Source: an uncultured Paracoccaceae bacterium
GTDB taxonomy: Bacteria > Pseudomonadota > Alphaproteobacteria > Rhodobacterales > Rhodobacteraceae
Direction: 5' to 3'
Assembly (NCBI GenBank): GCA_958439195.1
Contig: OY288157.1
Coordinates: forward strand, 407,864-471,863
DNA: 64,000 bases
Positions within the stretch are counted from its first letter, which is position 1. Every line of letters starts with the position of its first letter. The notes under the pieces were generated by a model. The model did no database searches, was not told the origin of the DNA, and saw only the letters and a program-made list of their open reading frames with translations. Of this stretch, positions 7,384 through 16,258 are shown one piece after another. The translations under genes were made by a program, and so were the position numbers.

Positions 7384-8595
7384 ATGTATCGCGTCTCTCC
7401 CTTTGTTCGTCGCTTCGCATTTGCCCTGTCGGGCGGGGCTATCCTTGCGACGGCCTGGGTGAACTTGTCACCCGGCAGCTATTATGACGCGATGGAATAC
7501 CGCCTGATCGATCTGGCAAAACCAGTGTGGATGGCCGGTGACACAATGGTCATCTCGCCGATGACCGTGACATCGGAACTGTTGATGGCCTTCTTCATGT
7601 TCTTTGTCGGCAAGGAATTGTGGGAAGCCTTGATCCTGCAACGCGGTGCCCTGTCGGGGCGACGCGCGCTATTGCCCGCTGGTGCCGTGCTGGGCGGCAG
7701 TCTTGGGGCCATCGTAGTGTGGCTGATCCATTCGGCCATTTTCGCCGCCGAAGAATGGGTGTCCTGGGGCGCGGGATGGCCGCTGCCCATCGGATCGGAT
7801 ATCGTTCTGGGCTATGTCGTCGGGCGGATGGTTTTTGGCACCGGGCATCCGGCGCTGCACCTTTTGTTGTTGATCAGCATTGCGACAAACATCATCGGCA
7901 TCCTGATCCTTGGCTTGGCCTATCCCACCGCGGGTTTGCAGTGGCTGTGGTTGCTGCTGCCGCTTGTGGCATCGGTCGCGGTCTGGCGGATCTATGGGCA
8001 AAGCCCGGAGGCCGGCGAAACGGAACGTGACCGACGACGCGGGCTGGTGCTTTGGCCCTATCTGGTGGCCGGCGCCCTGTCATGGGCCGGGATTGTTGCG
8101 GCGGGTTTGCCGGGCGCATTGGGCCTGCTGCCGATCATTCCCGCGATTCCCCATGCAGATCGTGCTTTTGGATTGTTTGCCGAGGCCGAGGAATACCTGC
8201 ACGATCCGCTGAACCGGTTGGCACATATGTTGGCCAAGCCAATGCCGGTGATCCTGTTCCTGTTTGGCCTGACGCGCGGCGGCGTGGATTTTGCCGCGAT
8301 TGCCCCAACCACAGGCACCGTCCTTGCCGCAGTCTGGATTGGAAAACCCATTGGTCTTTTTATCGGGGCACTGGCCACTGCGCACCTGTTCCGCCTGCCC
8401 ATGCCGGCGGGTATCCGCATCCGCGATCTTTTATTGGTGGCCGCGATCTGCGGCATCGGTTTCACGGCGCCCCTTCTGGCATTAGACACCGCCCTGCCCG
8501 GCGGCGCGATGACCGAGGCGGCAAGACTTGGCTTTGCGCTTTCGATCCTTGCTTGGCCAGCGGCAGTTGTGTTGTCGCGCCTTATCCCAAAGTGA
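7384..8595 (+). CDS. NhaA-like Na+/H+ antiporter homologue with altered ion site
   Basis: Membrane protein of 403 residues with about 11-12 hydrophobic segments. Alignment by eye to E. coli NhaA places SD at 138-139 over the conserved TD of helix IV and GKPIG over the helix X lysine motif. The segment SIATNIIGI (about 165-173) takes the place of the helix V segment holding the paired aspartates Asp163-Asp164, so both acidic ligands appear replaced by Thr168 and Asn169. Either ion coupling is altered or this is a divergent carrier. An ATG at 7351 is an alternative start; neither has a clear ribosome site. It is divergent from the UDG-like gene and stands alone. Confidence 0.8.
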   Translation: MYRVSPFVRRFAFALSGGAILATAWVNLSPGSYYDAMEYRLIDLAKPVWMAGDTMVISPMTVTSELLMAFFMFFVGKELWEALILQRGALSGRRALLPAGAVLGGSLGAIVVWLIHSAIFAAEEWVSWGAGWPLPIGSDIVLGYVVGRMVFGTGHPALHLLLLISIATNIIGILILGLAYPTAGLQWLWLLLPLVASVAVWRIYGQSPEAGETERDRRRGLVLWPYLVAGALSWAGIVAAGLPGALGLLPIIPAIPHADRAFGLFAEAEEYLHDPLNRLAHMLAKPMPVILFLFGLTRGGVDFAAIAPTTGTVLAAVWIGKPIGLFIGALATAHLFRLPMPAGIRIRDLLLVAAICGIGFTAPLLALDTALPGGAMTEAARLGFALSILAWPAAVVLSRLIPK

Positions 8596-8829
8596 TGATC
8601 CTTTCGCCACGTCTTGACACATCATTCAGGAAACAGTGCGACAGTTTCTTGCGCGATTGTCAGGGTCAGGTAGATTTCAACATAATATCGCCCGAAACTA
8701 GGGTTAGCTGAGGCACGACAGCAGACCACCGAAACCGGGGCCGCAACACCGGTTGTGATGGTGCAAAAAACGTCCGGGAAGCCGGCAGCAGGGGCAGATG
8801 GCATCATCTGTGGCAGGGAAAGGGCAGGC

Positions 8830-9489
8830 ATGATCGAGTTCGAAAACGTCTCGAAGTCCTTTTGGACCGGCCGGACGCGCAAGGTGATACTCGATCAGGC
8901 AACGTTCCGCGTGGAGCTGGGCAATTCTTTGGGCATCCTGGCCCCGAACGGCACGGGAAAGACCACGATCATCAACATGATGGCCGGTTTGGAACAACCG
9001 GATGAAGGCACGATCAAGCGATCTTCGCGGATTTCCTTTCCACTGGGGTTCATGGGGGGCGTCGTCAATCGCCACAGCGCCACGGAAAATTCCCGCTATA
9101 TCGCCAGGCTTTACGGGCTTGACCCTGATTACGTGGAAAGTTTTTGCCGCTGGCTATGCGGAATTGGCGAATACTTTGACATGCCGGTCGGGACTTATTC
9201 ATCGGGGATGCGGGGACGATTTTCGTTTGCTTTGCTGCTTGCCCTGGAGTTCGACATCTACCTGATCGACGAAGGGATGCCGGGCACCACCGATGCGGAA
9301 TTCAATCGCAAGGCGGGCAGCATCCTGCGCGAACGCCTGCAAAATGCGACGGTCGTCGTGGTATCGCACCAGGCATCGACGCTTGAAAAGTTCTGCCGCT
9401 CTGCTGCTGTTCTGATGAACGGTAGGCTGCACATGTTCGACACACTCGAAGAAGCGAAACGGCTGTATAATTATGAAACTCAAGGTTAA
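8830..9489 (+). CDS. kpsT: Capsule polysaccharide export ATPase KpsT
   Basis: Product of 219 residues, exactly the usual KpsT length. It shows Walker A (LAPNGTGKTT), a signature YSSGMRGRFSFAL in place of the usual LSGG and Walker B with DIYLIDEG, all typical of ABC-2 polysaccharide exporters. It would power transport of a KDO-linked capsule through the inner membrane together with KpsM. The start at 8830 follows a GGGAAAGGGCAGG stretch; the longer frame from 8755 has no support. Its last 17 bases overlap kpsE. No kpsM is found upstream or downstream in this window, so the permease must be encoded elsewhere. Confidence 0.9.
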   Translation: MIEFENVSKSFWTGRTRKVILDQATFRVELGNSLGILAPNGTGKTTIINMMAGLEQPDEGTIKRSSRISFPLGFMGGVVNRHSATENSRYIARLYGLDPDYVESFCRWLCGIGEYFDMPVGTYSSGMRGRFSFALLLALEFDIYLIDEGMPGTTDAEFNRKAGSILRERLQNATVVVVSHQASTLEKFCRSAAVLMNGRLHMFDTLEEAKRLYNYETQG

Positions 9490-11242
9490 GCGGTACAACA
9501 CACGCCGTCCGGAACCGATGCCGGAACCGGTGGCCCCGCAGCCCATGGCGGCGCGGCCTGCCCAACGGCCGCACCCCACGGCGGCGCAATCCGGTTTTGC
9601 AACAGCCGCCGCGGCCCTGGGTGAGGCGAACCGACCGTCGCAGCCAAAGATGCCGGCACAATCCGAAGAGGCGCTGTTCGCCCAGACAGAGGATGGTTTT
9701 GGCAACATGTCCTTTCCGACGGCCGCCAATGCACCAACCGGAGGTGCGGCGAATTCCGTATCGTCGCCATCCGAGGCGGCCGCAGCAACAGATCTGGATG
9801 CGATCCGGCGTGAAGGGCTGACCGGGCGGCAACTGCGCCTTGCCCGTCGCATGGCGCAGAAATACGGGCTTCCTGCCACCTCTGATTTCGATGCCGTTCG
9901 ATTGCTGCGCCAAGCCGGGCTGGACCCGTTCCGCGCCAACCCGGTGGTCGATATTGTGGCCGAAGATCAGGAGGATGGCGCAGCGGGGCAGCCCATGCAG
10001 CGGATTGGGTCGACGATGCCGGTTCCGGCGGGTGCGCGGCTGCCGCAGACGATCAAGCCGGTCAAGATGCCTGCACCCGGCGAAGAAGTGAACCACGCGG
10101 CCGAAATCCTTAAGATGCAGCAGGATCTGGCGCGCCGTCGCCGCCGCAGGTCCATGCTGATGCTGGCGCGGCTGTTCTTTTTTGTCATGCTGCCCACGTT
10201 CCTGGCGGGGTTCTATTATTATCGCATTGCAACACCGCTTTATGCCACGAACACAGAGTTTGTAATCCAGCAAGCAATGCCACAGCAGGCTTCCAGCAGT
10301 TCCATGGGCGGGCTGGCAAACACGCCGATGGCCAACATGCAGGATTCGATCACTGTACAGGGCTATCTGCAATCGCGCGATGCGATGCTGCGGCTGGACA
10401 GCGATATTGGGTTCCGCAACATCTTTGCCGACCCGACGATCGACCCGATCCAACGGCTTGCCCCGGACGCCACGAACGAAGCCGCCTACAAGATCTATCA
10501 ACGCAACGTGCGCGTGTCTTATGATCCGACCGAAGGCATCATCCGCATGGAGGTGATCGCCCCTGACCCGGAGGTTTCCGTTCGTTTTGCCGATGCGCTG
10601 ATCGGTTACGCAGAAGAACAGGTAGACCAGTTGACCCAACGCCTGCGCGAAGACGCGATGAAGGGCGCGCGGGAAAGTTTCACCGAAGCAGAAGCCGCCC
10701 TTCTGGATGCCCGCCAACGCGCTGTCACCTTGCAGGAAACTTTCAAGGTCTTGTCGTCCGAAGTTGAAGTCAGCCTGATCACCAGCCAGATCGGCCAGTT
10801 GGAGGGCCAGCTGACCGCCGACAAGCTGTCATTGGCGCAGATGGAATCGAATGCCACCCCGAATCTGGCGCGGATGGACCCGCTGAAACGCCGCATCGCC
10901 ACGCTGGAAAATGAAATAAGCCTTCTTCGGTCGAAACTGGTTGAGGAAGACAGTTCCGGCCAATCGCTTGCCCGTGTTCAATCGGAACTGGCAATTGCCG
11001 AGGCGGATGCCGAAACACGCCAGATGATGCTGGCCCAATCGCTGCAATCGATGGAAACCGCACGGATCGAAGCGAACCGCCAGGCCCGCTATATCTCACT
11101 TTCCGTGGCGCCGGTGGCCCCGGATGAGGCGACCTATCCCCGCGCATTCGAGAACACGGTGGTGGCGATGCTGATCTTTGCCGGTATATACCTTGTGTTG
11201 TCGATGACCGCTGCAATCCTGCGCGAACAAGTCTCGGCCTGA
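9473..11242 (+). CDS. kpsE: Capsule export inner-membrane protein KpsE-like
   Basis: Product of 589 residues of the polysaccharide co-polymerase type. A long Pro/Gln/Ala-rich cytoplasmic extension (residues 1-220) contains a helical GLTGRQLRLARRMAQKYGL motif. Then come a first membrane helix at about 224-245 (SMLMLARLFFFVMLPTFLAG), a periplasmic region with long coiled coils (about 380-540) and a C-terminal membrane helix near 565-585. This is the topology of KpsE/Wzz-like proteins that bridge the inner and outer membrane parts of the capsule exporter. It overlaps kpsT and is followed eight bases later by kdsA. Confidence 0.87.
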   Translation: MKLKVKRYNTRRPEPMPEPVAPQPMAARPAQRPHPTAAQSGFATAAAALGEANRPSQPKMPAQSEEALFAQTEDGFGNMSFPTAANAPTGGAANSVSSPSEAAAATDLDAIRREGLTGRQLRLARRMAQKYGLPATSDFDAVRLLRQAGLDPFRANPVVDIVAEDQEDGAAGQPMQRIGSTMPVPAGARLPQTIKPVKMPAPGEEVNHAAEILKMQQDLARRRRRRSMLMLARLFFFVMLPTFLAGFYYYRIATPLYATNTEFVIQQAMPQQASSSSMGGLANTPMANMQDSITVQGYLQSRDAMLRLDSDIGFRNIFADPTIDPIQRLAPDATNEAAYKIYQRNVRVSYDPTEGIIRMEVIAPDPEVSVRFADALIGYAEEQVDQLTQRLREDAMKGARESFTEAEAALLDARQRAVTLQETFKVLSSEVEVSLITSQIGQLEGQLTADKLSLAQMESNATPNLARMDPLKRRIATLENEISLLRSKLVEEDSSGQSLARVQSELAIAEADAETRQMMLAQSLQSMETARIEANRQARYISLSVAPVAPDEATYPRAFENTVVAMLIFAGIYLVLSMTAAILREQVSA

Positions 11243-11250
11243 GGAAAAAG

Positions 11251-12081
11251 ATGAGACAAGTCGATATCGGCGGGCTGTCAGTCAGCAATGACAACCCGCT
11301 TCTGGTGATAGCCGGTCCGTGCCAGTTGGAAAGCCTTGACCATGCCCAGATGATCGCAGGCAGAATGGCAGAGGTCTGTGCCAAGGCCGGTGCGCAATAT
11401 GTATTCAAGGCAAGCTACGATAAGGCAAATCGCACATCGTTGAAGGGGCGGCGCGGCCTTGGGATCGACGCGGGCCTGAAGGTGTTGGAGGCTATCCGCG
11501 CCATGGGCATGCCGGTGCTGACCGATATTCACGATGCGGATCAGGCCCGCCAGGCTGCGCAGGTGGTGGATGTGATCCAGATTCCGGCGTTCCTGTGCCG
11601 TCAGACCGATCTGCTGATTGCCGCCGGGGAAACCGGGGCCGTCGTCAACATCAAGAAGGGTCAGTTTCTTGCCCCTTGGGACATGGCGAATGTCGCTGAA
11701 AAGGTCGCATCGACCGGCAATGACCGTATCTTGCTGACCGAACGGGGGGCGAGTTTCGGGTATAATACGCTGGTTGCAGACATGCGGTCCTTGCCGACGA
11801 TGGCGCGCACCGGATGGCCGGTGATCATGGATGCCACCCATTCGGTTCAGCAACCCGGAGGACAGGGCAATTCCTCGGGCGGGCAGCGTGAATTTGCACC
11901 CGTAATGGCCCGCTGTGCCGTGGCCATCGGGATTGCCGGGGTGTTCATCGAAACACACGAAGCGCCGGACACCGCGCCTTCCGATGGGCCAAACATGATT
12001 CCGCTGGATCAGATGCCTGCGCTGATCGACAGCCTGATGGCCTTTGACCGGCTGGCAAAATCAAACCCCCTGCGGGTTTGA
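11251..12081 (+). CDS. kdsA: 3-deoxy-8-phosphooctulonate (KDO-8-P) synthase
   Basis: Product of 276 residues, family length. It condenses phosphoenolpyruvate with arabinose 5-phosphate to make KDO-8-phosphate. Landmarks are IAGPCQLES (residues 20-28), FKASYDKANR, NIKKGQFLAP and DATHSVQQPGG. Cys24 in AGPC corresponds to the metal-ligand cysteine of the metal-dependent class, unlike the Asn form of E. coli. The gene follows kpsE by eight bases, so KDO supply is coupled to capsule export (KDO is the usual linker on KpsT/KpsE-exported capsules) as well as to lipopolysaccharide. Confidence 0.95.
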   Translation: MRQVDIGGLSVSNDNPLLVIAGPCQLESLDHAQMIAGRMAEVCAKAGAQYVFKASYDKANRTSLKGRRGLGIDAGLKVLEAIRAMGMPVLTDIHDADQARQAAQVVDVIQIPAFLCRQTDLLIAAGETGAVVNIKKGQFLAPWDMANVAEKVASTGNDRILLTERGASFGYNTLVADMRSLPTMARTGWPVIMDATHSVQQPGGQGNSSGGQREFAPVMARCAVAIGIAGVFIETHEAPDTAPSDGPNMIPLDQMPALIDSLMAFDRLAKSNPLRV

Positions 12082-12154
12082 TACAGGTCGGCGGTGCGCG
12101 GGTCGGCATTGAGACCGCAGCCAAAACCAACGCCGCCCCCCGCCATCAAAAGGA

Positions 12155-12775
12155 TCACAGGTTGGCCCCGGTGATGATACTGCTGTGCAGTTCTGGCCGC
12201 CAGCCAGACCCCATCACCGCGACCATCGGGGCCGGTGTCAGAACGGTGACCGACCCATCAGGCAGCAATCGGTCCGCGCCATAGCGATCGGGTCGCCAGC
12301 TTCGCGCCTGTCCGCCAAGCACAAGGTGCGGCAGCCCATCCAGCAACACCATCACACCATCCGGCAAGTCTTTGGCCACGGCTTGATGGCGACGCTGATC
12401 CTTTCCCTCCAGCCGCGCAAGATGAAGGCTGCGGTCGATGTCGGCGGCGCTTGCCTTGCCGAAATTCATGGCCCAAGCGGCCTGAAACCCCTGCCAAGCA
12501 CCCCGGCGACATTCGGCACAGGGGCGATGTCCGGCGGCACAGGCCACAGATTCATCCATGAAGAACAGTTCAGTATAAGAACCGGGTGCCATCAGGTGTC
12601 GCTTACGCCCCTTGAAGGACAAGGCACAGGTGATCCAGTTCTTGTGTCGCCACCGTGCCGTGCCAAGCTGGCCCTGATGATCATGCAGGCAGCCCCTATT
12701 GCCCATGAACATCCCGCGGGCGGGGTTTGCGACAATTTCCCCGGTGGGGCAAACCCGGTTTTGCCGGGAAGTCAT
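12155..12775 (-). CDS. Hypothetical protein with Ada-like cysteine motif
   Basis: Product of 206 residues from ATG 12775, which overlaps the stop of the upstream flavoprotein gene by four bases (ATGA) and so is preferred over a longer frame. I do not know the family. A central FFMDESVACAAGHRPCAEC segment resembles the metal-binding cysteine cluster of Ada-type domains, where a phenylalanine-rich strand precedes a G-R-P-C-x-x-C turn; a Cys/His metal site is therefore possible. The end of the protein has beta-rich VMVLLDGLPHLVLGG. The coupling to the oxidoreductase suggests a shared process, unknown. Confidence 0.65.
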   Translation of the reverse strand: MTSRQNRVCPTGEIVANPARGMFMGNRGCLHDHQGQLGTARWRHKNWITCALSFKGRKRHLMAPGSYTELFFMDESVACAAGHRPCAECRRGAWQGFQAAWAMNFGKASAADIDRSLHLARLEGKDQRRHQAVAKDLPDGVMVLLDGLPHLVLGGQARSWRPDRYGADRLLPDGSVTVLTPAPMVAVMGSGWRPELHSSIITGANL

Positions 12776-13950
12776 GCCACCTGCCCCGCCACCCAACCCG
12801 AAGACCATGCCCATTGAAAGTTGTAACCGCCCAGCCAGCCAGTCACGTCAACGACCTCACCCACGAAATACAGTCCCGGAACCGCCTTCGCGGCCATTGT
12901 CCGCGCATCCAGCGCATCCGTATCAACGCCACCCAGCGTCACCTCGGCGGTGCGATATCCCTCTGAACCAACAGGCCGCAAGTGCCACCCTGTGACCTGC
13001 CCGGCAACCTTTTCCAACGCCGCGCGTGGCATTTCGGCCAGCGGTCCGCCTGCCGCGGCCTGCGTCTCGATCAATCGCGCCAGCTTTTCCGGTAGCACCT
13101 TTGCAAGCGCGGTACGCAGAGCCGCCTTGCCCGAAGCCTGCTTTTCGGCCTTGAGAAAGGCCGCCATATCGCGTCCCGGCGCAAGGTTCAGAATGATATC
13201 TTCCCCCTCACGCCAGTAAGATGAAATCTGCAGGATTGCAGGCCCCGACAGGCCACGGTGGGTGAACAGCACAGCCTCGTTGAACCCCGTCTTGCCGTGG
13301 CTTACCCGACCGGGCAGCGCCACACCCGCCAAGGGGCGCATCCATTCCAGTTCCTGTTCGGCAAAGGTCAACGGCACCAGCGCTGGCCGCGTTTCAACCA
13401 ACGAAAGCCCAAAGGTTTCCGCTATCCGGTATCCATATCCGGTGGCCCCCATCTTGGGGATCGACTTGCCGCCGGTTGCCACGATGACTGAGGCAGCCCG
13501 AACCGGGCCACGGCTGGTTTCCACCTCAAACGCGCCCGCGACCTGCCGCACGGAACCAAGGCTGGTTCCCAGCCACAACTCGACCCGCGCTGCCGCCATA
13601 TCCGACAACAACATCCCGACAATCTGGGTGGCGGACCCATCGCAGAACAACTGGCCCAACGTCTTTTCATGCCACGCAATTCCAGCGCCAGTCACACGGG
13701 CAATGAAATCCTGCGCCGTGTAGCGCCGCAGCGGTGACAGGGCAAACCGCGGATTTTGGCCAAGAAAACGCTCCACCCCTAGTCCGGTGTTGGTAAAATT
13801 GCACCGCCCCCCACCCGAGATACGGATCTTTTCACCCGCTGCCTTGGCATGATCAACCACCAGCACCCGCCGCCCACGACGACCTGCCTCGATCGCCGCA
13901 AACATGCCCGCAGCACCCGCCCCAAGAACAATGACATCCACACTTTGCAT
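12772..13950 (-). CDS. NAD(P)/FAD-dependent oxidoreductase (HI0933/YhiN type)
   Basis: Product of 392 residues. The N-terminal Rossmann dinucleotide motif VIVLGAGAAGMFAA is followed by the family motif ISGGGRCNFTN; a second glycine-rich motif VATGGKSIPKMGATG lies near residue 160, and the C-terminal YFVGEVVDVTGWLGGYN contacts FAD. This is the uncharacterised BaiN/HI0933-like flavoprotein family (TIGR-type aminoacetone-oxidase-like). The start at 13950 is chosen because the longer frame would run through the antisense of the tRNA-Gln gene. It is co-translated with the downstream hypothetical gene. Confidence 0.9.
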   Translation of the reverse strand: MQSVDVIVLGAGAAGMFAAIEAGRRGRRVLVVDHAKAAGEKIRISGGGRCNFTNTGLGVERFLGQNPRFALSPLRRYTAQDFIARVTGAGIAWHEKTLGQLFCDGSATQIVGMLLSDMAAARVELWLGTSLGSVRQVAGAFEVETSRGPVRAASVIVATGGKSIPKMGATGYGYRIAETFGLSLVETRPALVPLTFAEQELEWMRPLAGVALPGRVSHGKTGFNEAVLFTHRGLSGPAILQISSYWREGEDIILNLAPGRDMAAFLKAEKQASGKAALRTALAKVLPEKLARLIETQAAAGGPLAEMPRAALEKVAGQVTGWHLRPVGSEGYRTAEVTLGGVDTDALDARTMAAKAVPGLYFVGEVVDVTGWLGGYNFQWAWSSGWVAGQVA

Positions 13951-14052
13951 GGCTTTGATTAACCGCTTCGAAGCCGCGACACAATCAAGCGGAATTTCCG
14001 CGTCATCCCCCTTGCACCCCCCCAAAGCCTTCGCTAAACACCGCCGCACGGT

Positions 14053-14127
14053 TGGGGCGTCGCCAAGTGGTAAGGCATCGGTTTTTGGTACCGACATACC
14101 TAGGTTCGAATCCTAGCGCCCCAGCCA
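14053..14127 (+). tRNA. tRNA-Gln (anticodon TTG)
   Basis: Full cloverleaf. The acceptor arms TGGGGCG (14053-14059) and CGCCCCA (14117-14123) pair perfectly, with G as discriminator and an encoded CCA end at 14125-14127. The anticodon stem TCGGT/ACCGA encloses the loop TTTTGGT, giving anticodon TTG at 14085-14087. The T-loop GGTTCGAATCC is canonical. An accessory islet begins right after its 3' end. Confidence 0.96.
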
Positions 14128-14217
14128 ATCCTTCGCTTCGCTACGGATATCAGCCACTTTAGGGGCTTTTACGTCCATTGCGGTAGGCGATCGCCCCACA
14201 GGATGCCCCAGTTGCAC

Positions 14218-15207
14218 CTAGATCGTATCGCTATCCAGATAGCTGAGATACCAGTTCTTGGTTTCTTCTGCTGTTACCGCGATGGGAGACAGCGGACGGG
14301 AGCCAAACCATATCTGGATGGGCCGCACGCGCTCTGGCAGGTGAAAAAAACCAGCCTTCCTAAGGCTGCGATAGTTGGTAGACCACGGGTAGGACCAAGC
14401 GAGCACGACTTCCACACCACGGTCTCGGAGCCGTCGCATCTCGGAGGCAAGAAGGCCATCCAACTCTCTGTGACCCATCGCTTCCAAGAGATAACCGATC
14501 CGGCCACCGTGCTTCACAGCCTCGGTCGTTGCCACGATCGCCCCACCGTCGCGCTCATCCGCAACGACACGGTACGAACGGGCCATGGGTGCATCAATCA
14601 GGCGATGTGTCAGGAACGCCCCATCGCGCATATTCCCGCAAACAACCTTTCTCGACAAGCTGGACCAGAGTTCATCCGCCCAACCGCCGAAGGTTGATAC
14701 CGGCTGGAGGTTCTGATCTGCGGTGAAGGACAACGGAAAGTCGAAAGAAAGACGAAGTTTTCGAAGGAAAAAGCCTGCACGTAGCGGCTTTATCAGGAAC
14801 GGCACTTGCCCCATCTGGGTCCAATTCAGCTTTCCGAACCATACCGGCGCGGCATTCGCGTTCGGAAAACCCCAGACCAGATCAGCGCCTTCCTGCTGCG
14901 CATGCTGGTCATAGGCTCGCGCCAATCCAGTGAACACGCCTTTGCCACGAGCCTTGTCCGAAACGAATGAGTCCACTGCCTGTAGCGCTACTGCTTCACT
15001 ACCCCCAAGGCTCATCCTAGACTTAATGTAAGCAGAAAGGCCGATGATTTCATGACCATGGCGCGCTACGGCAAAAGGTGTGGCGTTGCCCTCAAACACC
15101 CATTCTAGGGCGCCCCTTCCCGCTTTTCCCCGCTCCATGCCAGAAGCTGCGTAAGCGGCAAGAATCTCGTCGCTCAATGGTTCAATTGTAACCGTGACCC
15201 CAGTCAC
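14218..15207 (-). CDS. GNAT-type acyltransferase
   Basis: Product of 329 residues. The segment AVDSFVSDKARGKGVFTGLARAYDQ near residues 75-100 has the beta4/P-loop form (R-G-K-G-x-x-x-x-L) that binds acyl-CoA in GNAT enzymes, followed by VWGFPNANAAPVWFGKLNW. The second half is a less conserved domain. Proteins of this style sit in surface polysaccharide gene clusters, where they acylate sugar amines. Its start overlaps the stop of the deacetylase gene by four bases, so a deacetylate-then-reacylate pair acting on an amino sugar polymer is plausible. The codon choice is less GC-rich than that of neighbouring core genes. Confidence 0.75.
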   Translation of the reverse strand: MTGVTVTIEPLSDEILAAYAASGMERGKAGRGALEWVFEGNATPFAVARHGHEIIGLSAYIKSRMSLGGSEAVALQAVDSFVSDKARGKGVFTGLARAYDQHAQQEGADLVWGFPNANAAPVWFGKLNWTQMGQVPFLIKPLRAGFFLRKLRLSFDFPLSFTADQNLQPVSTFGGWADELWSSLSRKVVCGNMRDGAFLTHRLIDAPMARSYRVVADERDGGAIVATTEAVKHGGRIGYLLEAMGHRELDGLLASEMRRLRDRGVEVVLAWSYPWSTNYRSLRKAGFFHLPERVRPIQIWFGSRPLSPIAVTAEETKNWYLSYLDSDTI

Positions 15208-16154
15208 TTGAAATCTTCCATCGCGCAGGAAGCCATGCCGTACTGGCCCCTGAGCCTTTGATAGTGCTCAATAATGCTGGAAAGGCCCATGAGATTGGCC
15301 TCCATGTTCGTGCCAAAATTATGCGGATGCCACCAGAGATGATAGCCCTTCCCCTCTTTTGCCGCTGATGTCATCTCATTTTTGATCGTGGCTAAGTGCA
15401 AATGATGCAGCCGCGCCAGCTTTCCCGTACAGGGCCGAAGGAACCGACTTGCCGGCACGTCCACAAGACCCGCCCATGATGTTGGGGTGAAGCTTTGCAC
15501 ACCCAGAATTCCTGTGTACGCATCAACCAACCGAAGTGCCCGGCGTGGCTTGGTCTGGTCCGCAGTCCGCACGGCGCGATACGCCCATCCGGCGGCATTC
15601 CCACGGAAGTGGGTCAAGCCAAGATCGCGGCACACGGCAAGGCTGGCATCAGAAAACTGGTTGCGGGGAAAGACGATGGACTTCAAGGCAATGCCACGAC
15701 GCTCGGCCAGCGCGTTTGCTGCCGCAAGATCGGCACGAAACGCTTCGGCACTCTGTCCCTCTTCAAGGCAGTAAAAGTGGGAAAGCGTATGCGTACCGAT
15801 CTCCTGACCGGGCGTCTGGCGGATGCGGTCAACGAGAGACGCTCCAAAGTAATATGGATCGCGGCGCTCATCTTCTCCCACCTCATCGAGATAGGTATAG
15901 TTGGATAAACGTTGATCCCGATACGCAGGCCGCAACTCAGGCAGGGAACCAAGCAACTCATCCTTCGTCTCGCAGAAGAGGAAACCAACCGTTGCCCATG
16001 TTGCGCGGACGCCATTCTTTGCGAACATTTCCAGCATGCGCGGGATCGCTTCACGCGCGCCCAATACGTTGGCACCGTAACTCTGCCGATCAGAATGATC
16101 TCTCACGCCCCAGAGAAGCTCAAAATCCAACGAGATAACGAGGCTGCTCGCCAT
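15204..16154 (-). CDS. Polysaccharide deacetylase family protein
   Basis: Product of 316 residues from ATG 16154. NodB-type landmarks are the first strand SLDFELLWG with the catalytic/metal aspartate, the metal site GTHTLSHFY with two histidines, VFPRNQF, and a late WWHPHNF with the catalytic histidine. It would remove N-acetyl groups from a polysaccharide; no signal peptide is seen, so it probably acts in the cytoplasm on a lipid-linked or nucleotide-linked precursor. The longer upstream frame is not supported and runs into the decayed region. It overlaps the GNAT gene by four bases. Confidence 0.82.
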   Translation of the reverse strand: MASSLVISLDFELLWGVRDHSDRQSYGANVLGAREAIPRMLEMFAKNGVRATWATVGFLFCETKDELLGSLPELRPAYRDQRLSNYTYLDEVGEDERRDPYYFGASLVDRIRQTPGQEIGTHTLSHFYCLEEGQSAEAFRADLAAANALAERRGIALKSIVFPRNQFSDASLAVCRDLGLTHFRGNAAGWAYRAVRTADQTKPRRALRLVDAYTGILGVQSFTPTSWAGLVDVPASRFLRPCTGKLARLHHLHLATIKNEMTSAAKEGKGYHLWWHPHNFGTNMEANLMGLSSIIEHYQRLRGQYGMASCAMEDFK

Positions 16155-16258
16155 GCCAAAGCTCTTCGTCAAAACCCAATTGAGCGAACAGTGACGTGGC
16201 AAGTGCTTGGCGTCCAGACCACAAGTAAGCGTCGGCAAGGCTGGAATAAGTCACGACG

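Noticed and set aside
13951..14097. N-terminal extension of the HI0933-type flavoprotein
   Set aside because: It would be encoded by the antisense of tRNA-Gln and adds residues before the normal start of the FAD-binding strand.
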